Counted from the stretch's first letter, positions 52,709 through 64,000 are shown. The stretch is DNA of 64,000 bases from Thalassia testudinum (GCA_037157565.1 JAZHRO010000013.1:34476501-34540500); one strand, 5' to 3'. The notes: generated by a model not told the origin, from the letters alone. Made by a program: numbers and translations.

Positions 52709-52989
52709 TTTTTTTTTTTTTGAAACGAGGAAGGGTGGTTATCTAGTTGATAACCACTTAGAAATTATATTAATAGAGGCCTAGAAATATGGCCGAATCA
52801 CAAGTTACAAGCCCAAAAATTGGACGGCAAGATACAAGCAATAAAATTCTTAGGATAAAGGCACTGGCTCTCGTCAACAGCTACGTTCCTTCGTAGCCAA
52901 ATGCCCCATAAGAAGCCTTTGCTTTCTCCTTCTTTGTTCTGAACACGTTCTGCTCTCTCCTCTGAGTTCCACTCCTAAGGGACCTCCAA

Positions 52990-55900
52990 AAATCAGCAAA
53001 GCTTGAATGCTCTAGCCACTCAAAATTGAAATGTCTTCACACTTTTGCAGAAAATGAGCATATGAAGAATAAATGATCCACTTCCTCCTTTGCCACATAA
53101 TAAAGCAGATAGGTCTTCTTTGCCTCCGGCACCCATTTAGCTCTTCACGTCTTGAGTCTACCCCTCCTTCACAACCAAGCAAAGATTTTATCTTCAATGG
53201 ATAAGAGACCGACCAAACCTGTAGTCCCTAATGAAATTCACATCTATTATCGCTCCTCCATCTCCCATCCTTCTATAAGCCTTCCTAACAGAAAACTCTC
53301 CATCCCATAAGAAAGAATCCATACCACTTTCCAGTTGATAGCCATCCAATTCCTACAACAATGTTTGGAGCACCTGTATCCGCTGATCCAATAAGTTCCT
53401 TACAAAGGAAGGGTGCCAAGAACCATCCCAACAATCAACCACCTTCATCTCCCTAGAGGCAGCCATAGCAAATAGTCTTGGAAACTTATAAGCTTCCCCT
53501 TGCCCATCTAGTCATCCTACCAAAAATGCAAAAAAATCACTTGTGCCAATGTAAGAAGTAAAAAACTTCGTATCTTAGGCACACCAAAGACAACCCTCTA
53601 AAAAAATGAGATGCACTACTTAGGTGAGATAACAAGAAATCCTAGGTCATGGTGTTGCCATAGGAGGCCCAAACATTCCCCATGAAGTCCTTCCTACATT
53701 CAAGGAGTCTACTAATCCACTTAGCCAGAAAATTGTCATTCATCTTTCCCAAAGCTCTAACCCCCAAACCCACATCCTTCATAGGCTTGCATACCTCCTT
53801 CCAAGCCACTATCGGTGCACCTTTCCCTACCAACCCATAGTTTGTCCAAAAGAAACTTATCACCAGGCTTGCTATCTTCTTCTCGATCCTCTATGGCAAC
53901 TTTAAAACTTATTAAAATAAGAAGGCATGGAAGACAACACCATCTTCAAAAGCATCAACCTTCCTCCTCTGGAGAGAACCTTGGATGCCCAACCCACCAG
54001 CCTCCTTTCCAACTTGTCAATCAAGGGTATCCAACTGTCAGTTGAAGGAAGGTCGAGATAAGATATGGGCAAGGATCCACCCTCTGTATTAAGAGCCATA
54101 CTATACTTGCTAGCCTCCTCAGTTGTCATCTACATAGGGACAAAAGTTGACTTTAAGTAATTTATTTGCAGCCCTAATGCCTCCCCAAGTAGTTCCAAAA
54201 AAATGTGCATCCTTCTTGCCTCCACCTCAGAGCCCTCCGCAAACAACAGTATGTCATCTACATATTAAAGCACCGGGACCTTTGTCCCATCCCCCCATCG
54301 AGAAACCCTTAATTAGATTCCTTATGCATGCTTGAACAATGGGTCTCGCTAGTGCATCTGTGCCAACACAAACATTAGTGCGAAAGGGCTCCCTACCTAA
54401 CATCTCTCCTCGATTGAATCCAATTGCTTGCTAGATTTCAATTAACAAGAACATAGAAGGAAGTCACTATCACTAGGGATGAGCATTCGGTCGAGCCCTT
54501 GTAGGCTGGGCTCGACCTAACCCATCCCGTTTAATAAATGGGCTGAAAGGGCAGCCTAAGGTCTAGCCCAAAATAAAAATTTTTGACCAAGCCAGGCCCA
54601 AACAATGGGCTTGATCTAGGCTAGGCCAGCACATTTATTCATGATCTCATTATTTATTTTATTGATGCCTACAAAATAATATGTGAATGGGAGATTCACA
54701 TCAATAATTATTTTAGAAGTACTGGCAACGATATGATATGGTACAAGTGAAATAAAGACTTGTAAAGGATTAGTATCATTTTCAGGTATGTAAATGACAA
54801 TGTTATTGTATTTGTCTTTTGTGTGGATTAAAAGATCTTTGAGTTCTCGTGGGTACATGTGCAACCAAAATGGTTTAGCTATTTGCATTATAAATATTTT
54901 GGTTAAATATTCTATATATATAGCATATGACAAGCCAACTAAATGTAATTAAATAGGTGTGAATTACAATAAAAAATTAAATTGCTCATCTTAAGTGTTC
55001 GTATTTAGTTTGAGCTCAGATGTCACACTTCTCTATGACAATAAGTCAATGGTTCAAATCTAAGTTGAGTAGGATTGTAGGATTGCACAACTTGTAGTTG
55101 TAGAGAGCACGAGGTTTTTAAGATCTTGTTGGTGGAAAAATAACAGAGCACTCTATGTTTATTTAGTGTTTAATGTATGATGCATATATGATATATTTTG
55201 ATATACAGGATAAATATATATACATATATGATATATATTGATGTAATTGGGTTAATAGGTTAGGCCTTAAGCTGACTCCCTAAATAGGTTACATGGGCTA
55301 GGTTGGGTTTGGGCTACCTTGGCCCAAGGCCCAACCCATTTAATAAATGGGTTGTATTTAGAACCCAGGCTTGGCCCAAGTTAATTTCAGACTTGGGCTT
55401 GGGTCAGCCCAATCGGGTTGGGCCTCAAGCTGGGTTGGGCCAGCCTAGCCTAATGCTCATCCCTAGTTGTCATGCACCTCTTCACCCAATCCACCCCATC
55501 TAGGAGGGAAACCCCTCTTTACCAAGGAGGCCCAAATAAACAACTACTGTTCTGAGTCATACACCTTCTTAAAGTCCACCTTCCAAAGAAATACCTTCTT
55601 CCTCTCCCTCCTTCAAAATGCAAGAATCTTAGGACAAAATAAAGCCATCTAGGATATTATGACTCAGGACAAAAGCCATCTGTACTGGCAACACAATTGC
55701 TTCCATGATCCCTCTCAATCTATTTGCAAGAACCTTTACCACAGTAAGGTAAATAGCATTTGACAATGCAATGAGTCTATACTCTTCAATAGCCTCTACC
55801 CCTTCTTTCTTTGTCAATAGGAACATAGAGAATTTATTGAGCCTGTTGAACCCTTGTTTACCATACGCAAACTCTGTCACCACTTGCGGAACATCCTTCG

Positions 55901-57295
55901 CAAGAAGCCAAAACTCCTTATAAAAAAGCACTCGGAACCCATCAAGACCAGGGTTGTCATCAGCATTCAAGCCCCAAATAACTCTTCGAACCTTATCTTC
56001 ATTGAAAGGCACCATAAGCTCTTCAGCTTGCTCCCCACTGATGCTCGGGGTTTCCTCTCTTGACCATCTCCATCTCCCTCGCACCCTTGTTCCAGTGAAC
56101 TCCCTGTAATACTCCGTTGTCGCACCGCCTGTAGCATCCCTGCCTACAAATTCCATGCCATTCACCTGCAACTTATCTATCTAGTTTTTCTGTCACCTCC
56201 CTGAAGCCACCATGCGAAAGTACCAGGTGTTGGAATCACCTTCCAACCATTTTTGCCTAGATCTCATCTTCCACTCAACCCCCACCTTTTGATCCTTCAC
56301 TTGCATTGTATTCAGGTGCACATCTCTAACCAATCGGTCTGTCTGAGATAGGAGGCCCAAATCCTTCACCCTGTCCAGCCTCACAATCTCAGCCAGTGCT
56401 TCATCCTTCCTCTTATTTCACTCCTCTCTAATCTACTTCCTATAAGACTTTAGAAATGTCTTCAATTCTTGTAGTTTAGCCTCGAATTTAATGGTTGCTG
56501 ACCCACACAGGTGGAAAGATTGCCATTTCTCCTCTACTTGCCTTCTAAACCCCTCCTCCATCAGTCAAGATGTATCAAAGTTGAAGTAGGTCCCAAACTG
56601 TCCACCTTCATTCGACTGCCACATCAGAAGTGCATGATCTGAGAAAGGGTCTGACTTCTGCCAAAGGGAACGCCTTCGTGATTTCCACACTCGACAAAAA
56701 TCTATCAATCCGAGATCTCTGGCCTCCAGTACTCCTCAAGGTGAAAGCACATGAACTTGGAAGTAAATACATTAGACCATGCATAGAAATGAACTCTGCA
56801 GACACCCTTGAGCCATGCTCCCTTCCCCCCTGTCACCCGACCTGTCAAGAAGCAAGGTAACATTGAAGTCACCCCCAATCAGCCAAGGGTAACCCAGAAA
56901 GCTCTCAGCCACCTAACCCAAGTCCTCCCACAGCTGTGGCCGCGTAGCATCATCATTCGATCCATACCATACACCGCAGAGAACAAAGAGAAAGTTGTCC
57001 CGACGTCTTCTAAGCTGCACAGTTACACCAAAAGAGCCCATAATAGAGTCTTTCATAGTTAAAGCATCCTCCTACCCTACAATCACACCACCTAAAAGAC
57101 CAACCACATTCAAAGCAACAAAATTATCCAACCATCCACCTCAACCTTCCTCCACAAGCGTTGGTCACATTGCTCCAGATTCGTTTCCTGTAACAACACC
57201 ACCTCAGGACCCCAAGATTGAAGATATCCTCGAAACACCATCCTTCTCGAGGGATCATTCAACCCCTTGACATTCCAAGAGAGGGTCTTCATCAT
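52990..57295 (-). pseudogene. LINE ORF2: endonuclease, RT, zf-RVT
   Basis: It starts MKTLSWNVKGLNDPSRR with VVLLQETNL (57295 leftwards), the L1 endonuclease signature, then GGQRSRIDRFLSS (about 56700), KWLEGDSNTWYF (about 56210), GLNADDNPGLDGFRVLFYKEFW (about 55950), EYRLIALSNAIYLTVVKVLANRL, and YVDDILLFAEGSE (about 54250). LERRLVGWASKVLSRGGRL and VAWKEVCKPMKDVGLGV follow (53750-54030). The catalytic YVDD is intact, but a stop precedes it (L-stop-YVDD). The MITE cuts RT between LDGFILS and the YVDD block. Confidence 0.9.
54474..55465. mobile_element. hAT-like MITE, 992 bp, inserted in LINE ORF2
   Basis: Perfect terminal inverted repeats TAGGGATGAGCATT / AATGCTCATCCCTA. The 8-bp flanks are ACTATCAC and GTTGTCAT. 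They agree at four positions, and the other four differ only by transitions. The subterminal regions carry GGGCTNGGC/GCCNAGCCC-type words and a shared TTTAATAAATGGG. The core is AT-rich with no transposase. It has the same TAGGGATG terminus as 23798-24534. Confidence 0.9.
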
Positions 57296-57299
57296 AAAT

Positions 57300-59115
57300 C
57301 ACGTCGACCACCTCCCCCGGACATGTGTCTAAATCCCACCGCATATGCAACTCGCTCCCGCTCCACTACATGATCTCCCCCCCTCCTGCATCAACCACAC
57401 TAGAAGCCACTCCACCTCCAGGGCTGCATCCAACAGCCTCGACAGAAGTTGCACACTCCATCGTCGCTTAACTATCGACCGACCTCACCATGACACCATC
57501 AAAATCATGTCCAGCTATCGCTGGAGCACCATCATCTAGCGTCGCCTCTACGCCACCATTGCACTGGGGAGCTTCATTCCCCAACGCCATGGAAGCATCG
57601 CCTCCCGCTGCCAGGATCTTCAACTCGTCTCGTCTCCCTATTGTGAATTCGACGTCGGACTTCCCCTTCGATCCCTTCGTCAACCTCCCTCAGAAGCTCC
57701 ATCTTGACATAAAGAAGATTCTTCGCGTGGGATGCTTTGTCGGCCTCCACTTTGCCAAGCTCAGTCGAGGCTCCTCGCAACGCATTGCAAGCCTTCACAT
57801 AACAGAGATGCCCCTCAAAGGGGGCTCGATGCCCACCTGAGAGGCCACACCTTTAATGAGGTCGAAAAAGCCCACACATGGAGTTGTCCAAGTCTTGGTC
57901 TAAAACTCCCCTCCTAAAAATCTGCTCTACGAGGATTGCCTTCCCTACCTCAGTATGCGCTTTGCCATCTTCTCGCAATAGACATGTGCCATCTCCGCAA
58001 TCAATGTGTGCAACGATCGCATTGACTCCCTCCCTTACCGAATCACCACAATCAATGGGAGTGGCAATCGAATGTGCAACAATTGCGCCCTCCTCGATAT
58101 CCGCAACACTTCTCAACTACCAACTTGCTTCACTGGACCTTTGGCGACGTCGCTACTCCCAGCTTGCCCCTCGGCAACCCTACCATTCACCTTGAACCGA
58201 CCACGCCTAGCTGTGACTCTTATCTCCCTTCTCCAGCCACCTTCAACCACAACCTGCGCAAAAGACCTCCTCACCTCCTCTACAGGTGATACCCCAACCA
58301 CCCAAGACGAACCCCCAAGGTGGAGAGTAATCTTTCTTAGAAGCTCCTTGTCGAGGATGAGCTCAACGACTACCCTGATCATCGACAAGTCTCCCTCGAC
58401 AAGTCCCAGCCCAGAACACGATCTGACCATCGTAGAAGGTTCAAAGATCGCCTCCACTACTTACCTTGTGCGGAGCCTCAAAGGTACTCCTTCCACATTC
58501 ACCACAATATTCACCTTCCTCAGGGGCCTCTCTGTCGTGGCTCCATCATGCATCGATGGCCACCTCCATCGAACCACCACTCCCTGAAACTTCAAGACCT
58601 TGAATACGAGATTGTGCTACCTTCAGAGGCAAGCCGAAGACAAGGATTCTCCCAGGACGGAGCATCGTCCCCTTGAAGGCCACCCCTGAGCCATACATCA
58701 GCATCAAACCCTCCCTCAGCTTCACTTCTTCCACCTCTCCATGCAATACCTCTCTCACAACAACCCCCTCAAGTTCTCTGTCAAGCATCTTGACATGTGC
58801 CAACCATGGCGCTAGCACCTCAACCAAAGGTGCTCCTTCCGTGGGGGAGGACTCCGATGATCGATCATAGGCTTCATGACTTGCATGCGGTAGCATGTCC
58901 CTCTACGATGGTTAATTCCTCCACTGTCAAACACCTCACAAGATCTCTACAACTTCCCGCTAGATACCCCTACCCTAGACATTTGAAGCATCTAATCCCC
59001 TTAAGCCTCCTCCTCCGAGAACTTCTCAACCCGATGACCACCCAACTTGGCTTCACCTCCCCCAGTTGCTCCTCTGTTCCCTCTCTCACTCAAAGCTCCC
59101 TAATGGTCTCAAAAG
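57300..59115 (-). pseudogene. LINE ORF1-like region with zinc knuckle
   Basis: The complement near 58985 encodes GIRCFKCLG, then GYLAGSCRD and VRCL, fitting the CCHC knuckle at the end of plant LINE ORF1. Downstream frames (58546-58896, 58113-58457, 57574-57798) are Gly/Glu/Val-rich linker. The upstream RNA-binding part (DUF4283-like) is not visible, so the copy seems truncated near 59115. Confidence 0.7.
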
Positions 59116-60321
59116 GTTAAGAAACATTGAAATTGTAATCATTTTGACTACTTCTACCATTTTTGTTAACATGTGTCGGCATGCCTCTGAAATAGACTAT
59201 TTTTTAGGTATCAAAATGGTTAAAATTTGACTTTGAAATACGGATGTTTCCACAGCGTGCCTCCGAAATTTGTATTTAGAAAATTTTCAAAACAACCTCG
59301 AAATCAACATTTAAAACCTTGAGGGGCGGCACCATTACCTATGGATCCTTTCATCACGTGCAACTACATCATGTCATCACCATTGCGTGTTGCATAACCT
59401 ACAGAAGGTTATTTCTTCCATGCACAAGGATTACAACTGACACAACATTCATTATGGACATGGCCTTTATGGATGTGCATGAAGTGCACACCTTGGTAGT
59501 CATGTTGTCCTGTTGATGCTAGCTAGCATCACACACATAGCTCTTCATTAGACATAACTAAAATTCATCTCTTTTATTTCATATTATAGACATACGTGGC
59601 AAAATTTCCCTCCAAGTTCCTACTTGACTCCATATATGGACTTCTTTAGTCTCTGTGTAAACTATAAAGTGGGAACAATAACGATCTCTTGATTCTCTTA
59701 GTTTGCATATTGGTGGAAGTATTGTAATATTATACTAATAAATTCCAATGTTAACAACGGATACCTATTTATATATGCGATATCAGGTATGTTTTCAAGG
59801 AAAATATATAATATAAGCTTTCCATAAGCTTTTGGCTCTTTAGAATTCACTACAAGTTTGCGATAGTAATTCAATATAAGAGATATGCATATGATATACA
59901 AAAATGAAATCAAATCAATAATTTTCGAATTCCATTCATCATGCTAATTACACTATCAATATTTTTGTCCCCAAAATAACGTGCTATCACAGGAAATGAA
60001 CAAACTAGATTTGTACATAAAAACACAATCAAACCCGACACCCTACTTCCAAAAGTCTAGAACTTGAACCAAAAGAGAGCCAACCAAGATTGAAGATCAC
60101 TTCCAACTTGGGACATCAAGAGGGAGAAGGGAGGTGCCCAGAGAAAAGGATCAAATGTGGAGTCGGATGAATGCAGCATATTAAGAACAGTAGGAACTTG
60201 GAAGTTGAAACGATGCATGTCTTTTGTTATTTCTCTAATAGTAAAAACTGGAAAGCCTTCCATGTTTGTTGAGGAAGGGGAGGCCACACATGTAATTGGT
60301 GGGGATAATGAGGTTGTGTGA
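59116..60321. other. Spacer between LINE and copia C
   Basis: No domain recognised. A frame at 59319-59516 (+) and one at 59698-59913 (-) lack signatures. CCTCCGAAAT / CCTCTGAAAT phrases repeat at 59186-59290. No RIN2-type exon was found. Confidence 0.5.
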
Positions 60322-60567
60322 TGTGTCCAACATTTTTTTTCTAATCAGGGCTAATATGGCAATGATAATACCCATCTTGTCCAATGGTGAGCGGGGAATG
60401 TGCCCTACCTTACCATAAAGTAGGTTCGCCCTTGCATTCATCTCTATAGGAAACCTTAGGCCTTTATTTATAGAGAGAGATCTAGGAAAATTTGCATATA
60501 GGCCCTTAGAAGAAAAATAAGTGACATAAGAAAAGTATAAAGAAAATAAACCATATCTTTCGACACA
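60322..60567 (-). repeat. 3' LTR of copia C, 246 bp
   Basis: On plus it runs TGTGTCCAAC ... TTTCGACACA, with inverted ends TGTGTC/GACACA. The complement has CTCTATAAATAAAGG as a TATA region. AACTTAAAGGA before it is a weak polypurine tract. Confidence 0.65.
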
Positions 60568-61350
60568 TCCTTTAAGTTGGAGCATAGATATCTATCATGT
60601 TCAACTTAAAACAACATTGCTTGAATGATGCACGGGGAAGCACCTTGGTGAACATATTAACCATTTGCTCTCCAGATGCTACATAAGAACTGCAGATAAT
60701 CCCCTCTGAATCATATCATGAGTGCAGCGACAACCTACTTCTATATGTTTCGTTCTTTTGTAGAAAACTAGATTATTAGCAATAGAGAGTGCGACCTTAT
60801 TATCACACCTCATTTTTATAGGGCCTAGAACAGAAATATGTATATCTTCGAGGATGGATTGAATCCACATAGACTCATACGTGGCTTAGCCATTGCCTTA
60901 TGCTTGAATTCAATACTCAATCTGGCTACCATGGTTTGTTTCTTTCTTCACTATGTAACTAGATTGCCTGCAATAAGAGCATAAAATCTAGTAGTAAACT
61001 TTCTGTCTTTTGGACATCCAGCATAATCAAGATTCATATATGCCATTGCCACCACATCCAAGGAGTTTCCACGAATGAATGACAAGCCATTCACTGGAGC
61101 AGGTACCTGAGAATCATCATAGTTGCATTCCATTGTACCTTATTTGGCTTGTCCATAAATTGATTCACCTTGCTCACTATAAGAGCAATGTCACTCTGTT
61201 ACATACAATAATTTTCCTACAAGGTACTTGAACTGCCTGACATCAACTTTGTCTTGAGTCATCTTTGTACAGATGTATACTCGAGTCCACGGGAATGGAG
61301 GAAGGCTCGACGCCCAGCATGTTAGTCTCCTGAAGATCTATTACGCATTT
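60322..61350 (-). mobile_element. Copia C, 3' end only
   Basis: The complement of 60590-61340 holds the end of RT (ETNMLGVE...IPVDSSIHLYKDDS), then RNase H: MNLDYAGCPKDRKFTTRFY, MWIQSILEDIHI and NKVALSIANNLVFYKRTKHIEV. The C-terminus before the LTR reads LPRASFKQCCFKLNMIDIYA. It is cut at 61350 by the gypsy-like LTR. The remainder should lie beyond that element, outside the window. Confidence 0.88.
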
Positions 61351-61982
61351 TGTTAAAGCGACGGAGTACTACACTATCGGATTTGATTTTGAAAACCTGT
61401 CGTAGTTTGAATAGCGAAGAACTCGGATTCAACAAATAAAATTTATACTGGAATAGAAATCTCGGGTCGAACTCAGGGAGGTTATGTCGATCCAAATTCG
61501 CAATTATATTTTTTTCATGTTTTTGTCAAAAAGCAAAGTAATTACAATGAAATGAAGCACTATAAACAATCAAAGAGAGAGAGAAAGAGAGAAAACATCC
61601 ACTTAATATTTCAAAATATTTATATAACTAAGCGAGAAATTACACTAGAAAGTAGGAAAACTATTACAACTAGAAAACAAGAAAATTATACTCTAGAAAG
61701 CAGGAAAAATGAATGGGAGAGAGAAGTTATCCTCTTCGACGATCTCTTGGAGAACGAGTCAGACGGGACGATGCCTGGAAGATGAAGAACGGAGCAAGAA
61801 GGAGGTCGAGGCAGGAAGAACGGGAACGAGACAGCACGTCGTCGTCGTTGCGGGATCCGCTTCCAAAATGAGGACGAAAAATTGACTCTCTTGAGGAGCA
61901 TCCCTGGAATGGGACAAGCTTCTCTTGAGCTTTGGAGAGGGAGAGAAGAGAAGGAAGGGATGCGAATTTCGTATAGAGGTCT

Positions 61983-61990
61983 CCTTTTAT
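61983..61990 (-). promoter_or_regulatory. LTR TATA box (TATAAAAG)
   Basis: The complement reads CAACTATAAAAGGAGACC, the same as in the first copy at 8103-8110. Confidence 0.6.
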
Positions 61991-62325
61991 AGTTGCAAAG
62001 AGTGATGACAATTTGGTCATTACATGTTGAAAATCATTAATTCAGGACCTTTAGTGACGGATAAATCCGTTACTAAAGGCCTGAATGTGGCCTTCGTGGG
62101 CAGCTCGCACGCGCTCGCTCGCCTCCCCGCGCCTTAACACGCGTCCACATTTTTCAAATCTCGGTCATTCGAGTGCTTCTCACTGCGCCTCATCCGCGCG
62201 CCTCAACGTGTGAGATCCCCGCATTACCTCGCCTCGTTAGATGGCGCGTTCAGCCGATTGGGCGCGCACAGCCACTCGATCTCCATCGTGCGGTTGATCA
62301 CACCTGCCTGCCCGCTCCAAATGAG

Positions 62326-62393
62326 GCATGTGGGGGCTCGATCCCCCGCCTCAACGTTGCGTTAAGGCGCTCGACCAACGCACTACTGCCGCG
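62326..62393 (-). other. tRNA-like module inside the LTR, second copy
   Basis: On the minus strand, TAGTGCGTTGGTCGAGCGCC (A-box-like; complement of 62366-62385) is followed by GGGGGATCGAGCCCCC (T-arm and B box; complement of 62331-62346) with a good 5-bp T-stem. The anticodon position is replaced by a 10-bp stem, CGCCTTAACG with CGTTGAGGCG around CAA. It lies about 335 bp upstream of the TATA box. Confidence 0.7.
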
Positions 62394-62428
62394 TTTGTGT
62401 CGAGTGCTTAAGCGCTGGCGCTTCGCAG

Positions 62429-62450
62429 CCGTTGGATCTTGATCCAACGG
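62429..62450. repeat. LTR hairpin (10-bp perfect stem)
   Basis: CCGTTGGATC-TT-GATCCAACGG. The stem can extend with CTTCG (62421-62425) and CGAAG (62451-62455) across a 3-nt bulge. The first LTR copy keeps the stem core GTTGGAT/ATCCAAC with a different loop (8483-8500). Confidence 0.85.
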
Positions 62451-62980
62451 CGAAGCGTTGGCGCAAGGTGCTTCAGCAGATGCGTGCAGCCGGTTGGGCG
62501 GTCGAGATGGCACCACGTGGCGCCATCTTGGCCGTCCATCTTCTGGGTGATGTAGATGGTGCCATGGGTATCGGATTGAGTCGATTTTCGCACCGTTAGG
62601 CTGCGATCGTCGATCCGAATCCATCCGTGCAGTCGAATTTGTCGTCTGAAGTGCGGATTAACACCATCTTGGCTCTTGATCTTCTAGGGTTTCTCAGTCT
62701 CTATCTGATGCTACGGATATCCGATTAGGGTGATCTTGGAGTCGTTGAACTCCAATCGTCGCCTTGATCAACTCCGTACGATCGGATCTTTGATCTGAGG
62801 CTCCGATAAAAAGTCATCTTGTCCCTTACCATAAAAGGAGACAATTAACCTCCATTTTATTTAGACTAATCTAAATGTAAGATGATGCATGTTATGCAAT
62901 ATTTATAGTATGTAATGCAATTTTTTGCTTAAGAACATACATAAATAGACATTTTATATAATATAAACATGTTTACATCA

Positions 62981-64000
62981 CACCCTCATGCCTATTTTTT
63001 GCTAGTCCCTAGCAAAAACTACATGCTATTTATAAAAGAATTAGATTGGATTACTTGAACATAAGTTGTTTTCAACATTAAGAAAACTTTTACTTAGGAT
63101 CTAAACTTTCAAAGACACAACAGCGTCCGGGTATCTGCCAAAATACAGACTGCCTCAAGCTCTCACCTTATTCAAAGAAAAATTTCTTTCTCTTTTTCTT
63201 CTTTTCTAATTTTTTTTATTTCTGAGTTTAGGGTTAACGAGTGGCTTTCTACAGCCATTCAACTCACCCAAGATTTGATGAGAACCCTAAGTTTTAAGCA
63301 TCTTATTGTGAATGTGATAGACTTGTTGATCGGTACTTAGAACGGACTTCGGCTTTCTACGCCTCTAGGTGACCTTAAAAAGAGAGTTTTGCCTAAAGGT
63401 GTATCTTTACGACCGATAACTTTCTCCCTGCTTTTATTTTTATAGGGTCAACACAAGGGTTAATCCAGTGTATATCTCTCCAATTTATTCTACTCCGCTT
63501 CTTCCTAAGTGTTTTAGGAATTTTAAGTGCATTTCTTGAGTTGGGTTCTCGATAACCAGTCGATGGGCTGTTACCACCGACAACTTGCCAGCCATACTCG
63601 TGCGACGAAGTGTGGTTTATTTCTTTTGTTTTCTTTTTTTTCTTTTCTCCTTTTCTTTTTCTTTTCTTTTTGACTTTCTTTTTCTTTTTTTTTTTAAGTA
63701 GGTGGCTTCCCTAGTCTAAGATTTACCTAAAGGCAGCAAGAAGAGAATGGTCCAGTAAATGGGCTTTGGACAACCAACCTATGGGCTGTTACCCACGATA
63801 ACTTACCAGCCATATCACCCTAGAAGGTTCATTAGCTACCCAATTTCCGTTAAAAACGCCGAACGAGTTAGTGAAAAGATAGTGTGTGTAGATGCTTTAG
63901 ACTTAAAGTTCCCTCAAATCAAAGGGCGGGTTGATAAGTCATGTACTTATCACCCAAACTTATTTAATCAAATTACAATAAAATTAAGATGGCGAGGATT
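62981..64000 (-). mobile_element. Internal 3' non-coding region of the gypsy-like element, runs off the window
   Basis: Non-coding. TTTTTGCTAG (62996-63005) and CTAGCAAAAA (63009-63018) form a perfect 10-bp stem next to the PPT. 'GGGCTGTTACC' with nearby GACAACTTGCCAGCCAT-like sequence occurs twice (about 63564-63600 and 63786-63820). A pyrimidine tract lies at 63615-63695. Such 3' regions next to the LTR are common in plant gypsy elements. No pol domain appears before the edge. Confidence 0.6.

Larger units (their letters stand above)
52709..59115 (-). mobile_element. Nearly full-length L1-type LINE, split by a hAT MITE
   Basis: Read right to left: ORF1-like region with zinc knuckle (57300-59115), endonuclease (56600-57295), RT (about 53640-56170), zf-RVT (about 53000-53200), a perfect 9-bp terminal stem-loop (52735-52757) and an A-tail (T run 52709-52721). 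Removing the 992-bp MITE leaves about 5.4 kb, near full length for plant L1. The very 5' end (ORF1 start) is missing or unrecognised. Stops and shifts are present throughout. Confidence 0.9.
61351..62980 (-). repeat. LTR of a gypsy-like element, 1630 bp
   Basis: On plus it runs TGTTAAAGCG ... GTTTACATCA. It is colinear over its length with the solo LTR at 7493-9042, with clear divergence. The complement of the adjacent 62981-63000 region reads ATAGGCATGAGGGTG immediately before TGATGTAAAC, a PPT followed by the LTR start. This makes it the 3' LTR of a minus-strand element. It is inserted in copia C at CGCATTT. It has a TATA box, a tRNA-like module and a strong hairpin. Confidence 0.82.

Noticed and set aside
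58006..58587. 193-codon plus-strand Ser/Thr/Pro-rich frame
   Set aside because: It lies opposite the minus-strand LINE ORF1 region; the codon pattern is that of a complement, without domains.

Overview
The window is nuclear DNA of a flowering plant with a large genome. The grounds are spliceosomal GT/AG introns, Ty1/copia and Ty3/gypsy-type LTR elements, L1-type LINEs with RVT and zinc-binding (zf-RVT) domains, hAT-like MITEs, a tRNA-derived SINE and a decayed plastid atpA insertion. I cannot name the species. Very long introns rich in LINEs and copia elements are known from magnoliids, lotus and grape, among others.

The only host gene I can support runs left to right through the window. It is a RIN2/RIN3-type (AMFR/gp78-like) multi-pass membrane RING E3 ubiquitin ligase. 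Seven exons (1103-1189, 1297-1418, 5506-5602, 10553-10658, 46710-46867, 49872-50009, 50094-50161) join in phase with consensus splice sites. They give 776 coding bases over 49 kb. One intron is 36,051 bp. The 5' exons lie to the left of the window. The exons for the second half of the RING and the C-terminal tail were not found in the last 13.8 kb. Almost everything else is intron filled with mobile elements, often nested.

Layout. 1-10.6 kb: exons 1-4, a plastid atpA fragment, a MITE, and a LINE split by a 1.55 kb solo LTR. 10.7-46.7 kb (giant intron): LINE remnants, a MITE split by a LINE with a 15-bp target duplication, a degenerate copia (+), a SINE, a four-layer nest built on a minus-strand copia (21.25-30.22 kb), a minus-strand LINE fragment, a complete but decayed 11.4 kb SIRE/Maximus-like copia (31495-42890; 1335-bp LTRs, PBS, gag, pol, env-like ORF, PPT) that itself carries a 1.69 kb solo LTR, and another LINE. 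46.7-50.5 kb: exons 5-7, a MITE-like repeat and a 91-bp tandem repeat. 50.5-64 kb: an unclassified repeat-like stretch, a nearly full-length minus-strand LINE split by a hAT MITE, a copia 3' end, and a gypsy-like LTR whose element runs off the right edge.

The least ordinary signals are regulatory-looking structures inside the LTRs. A gypsy-like LTR family carries a tRNA-like module with A and B boxes in sense, upstream of its TATA box. Two unrelated copia LTR families each carry an array of short perfect palindromes (GTACCGGTAC doublets in one, CAGACGTCTG in the other). Five LINE copies of different age end in a stem-loop just before the A-tail. No intact autonomous element was seen; every large ORF of element origin has stops or frameshifts. 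All assignments are by eye from motifs; no database search was run.
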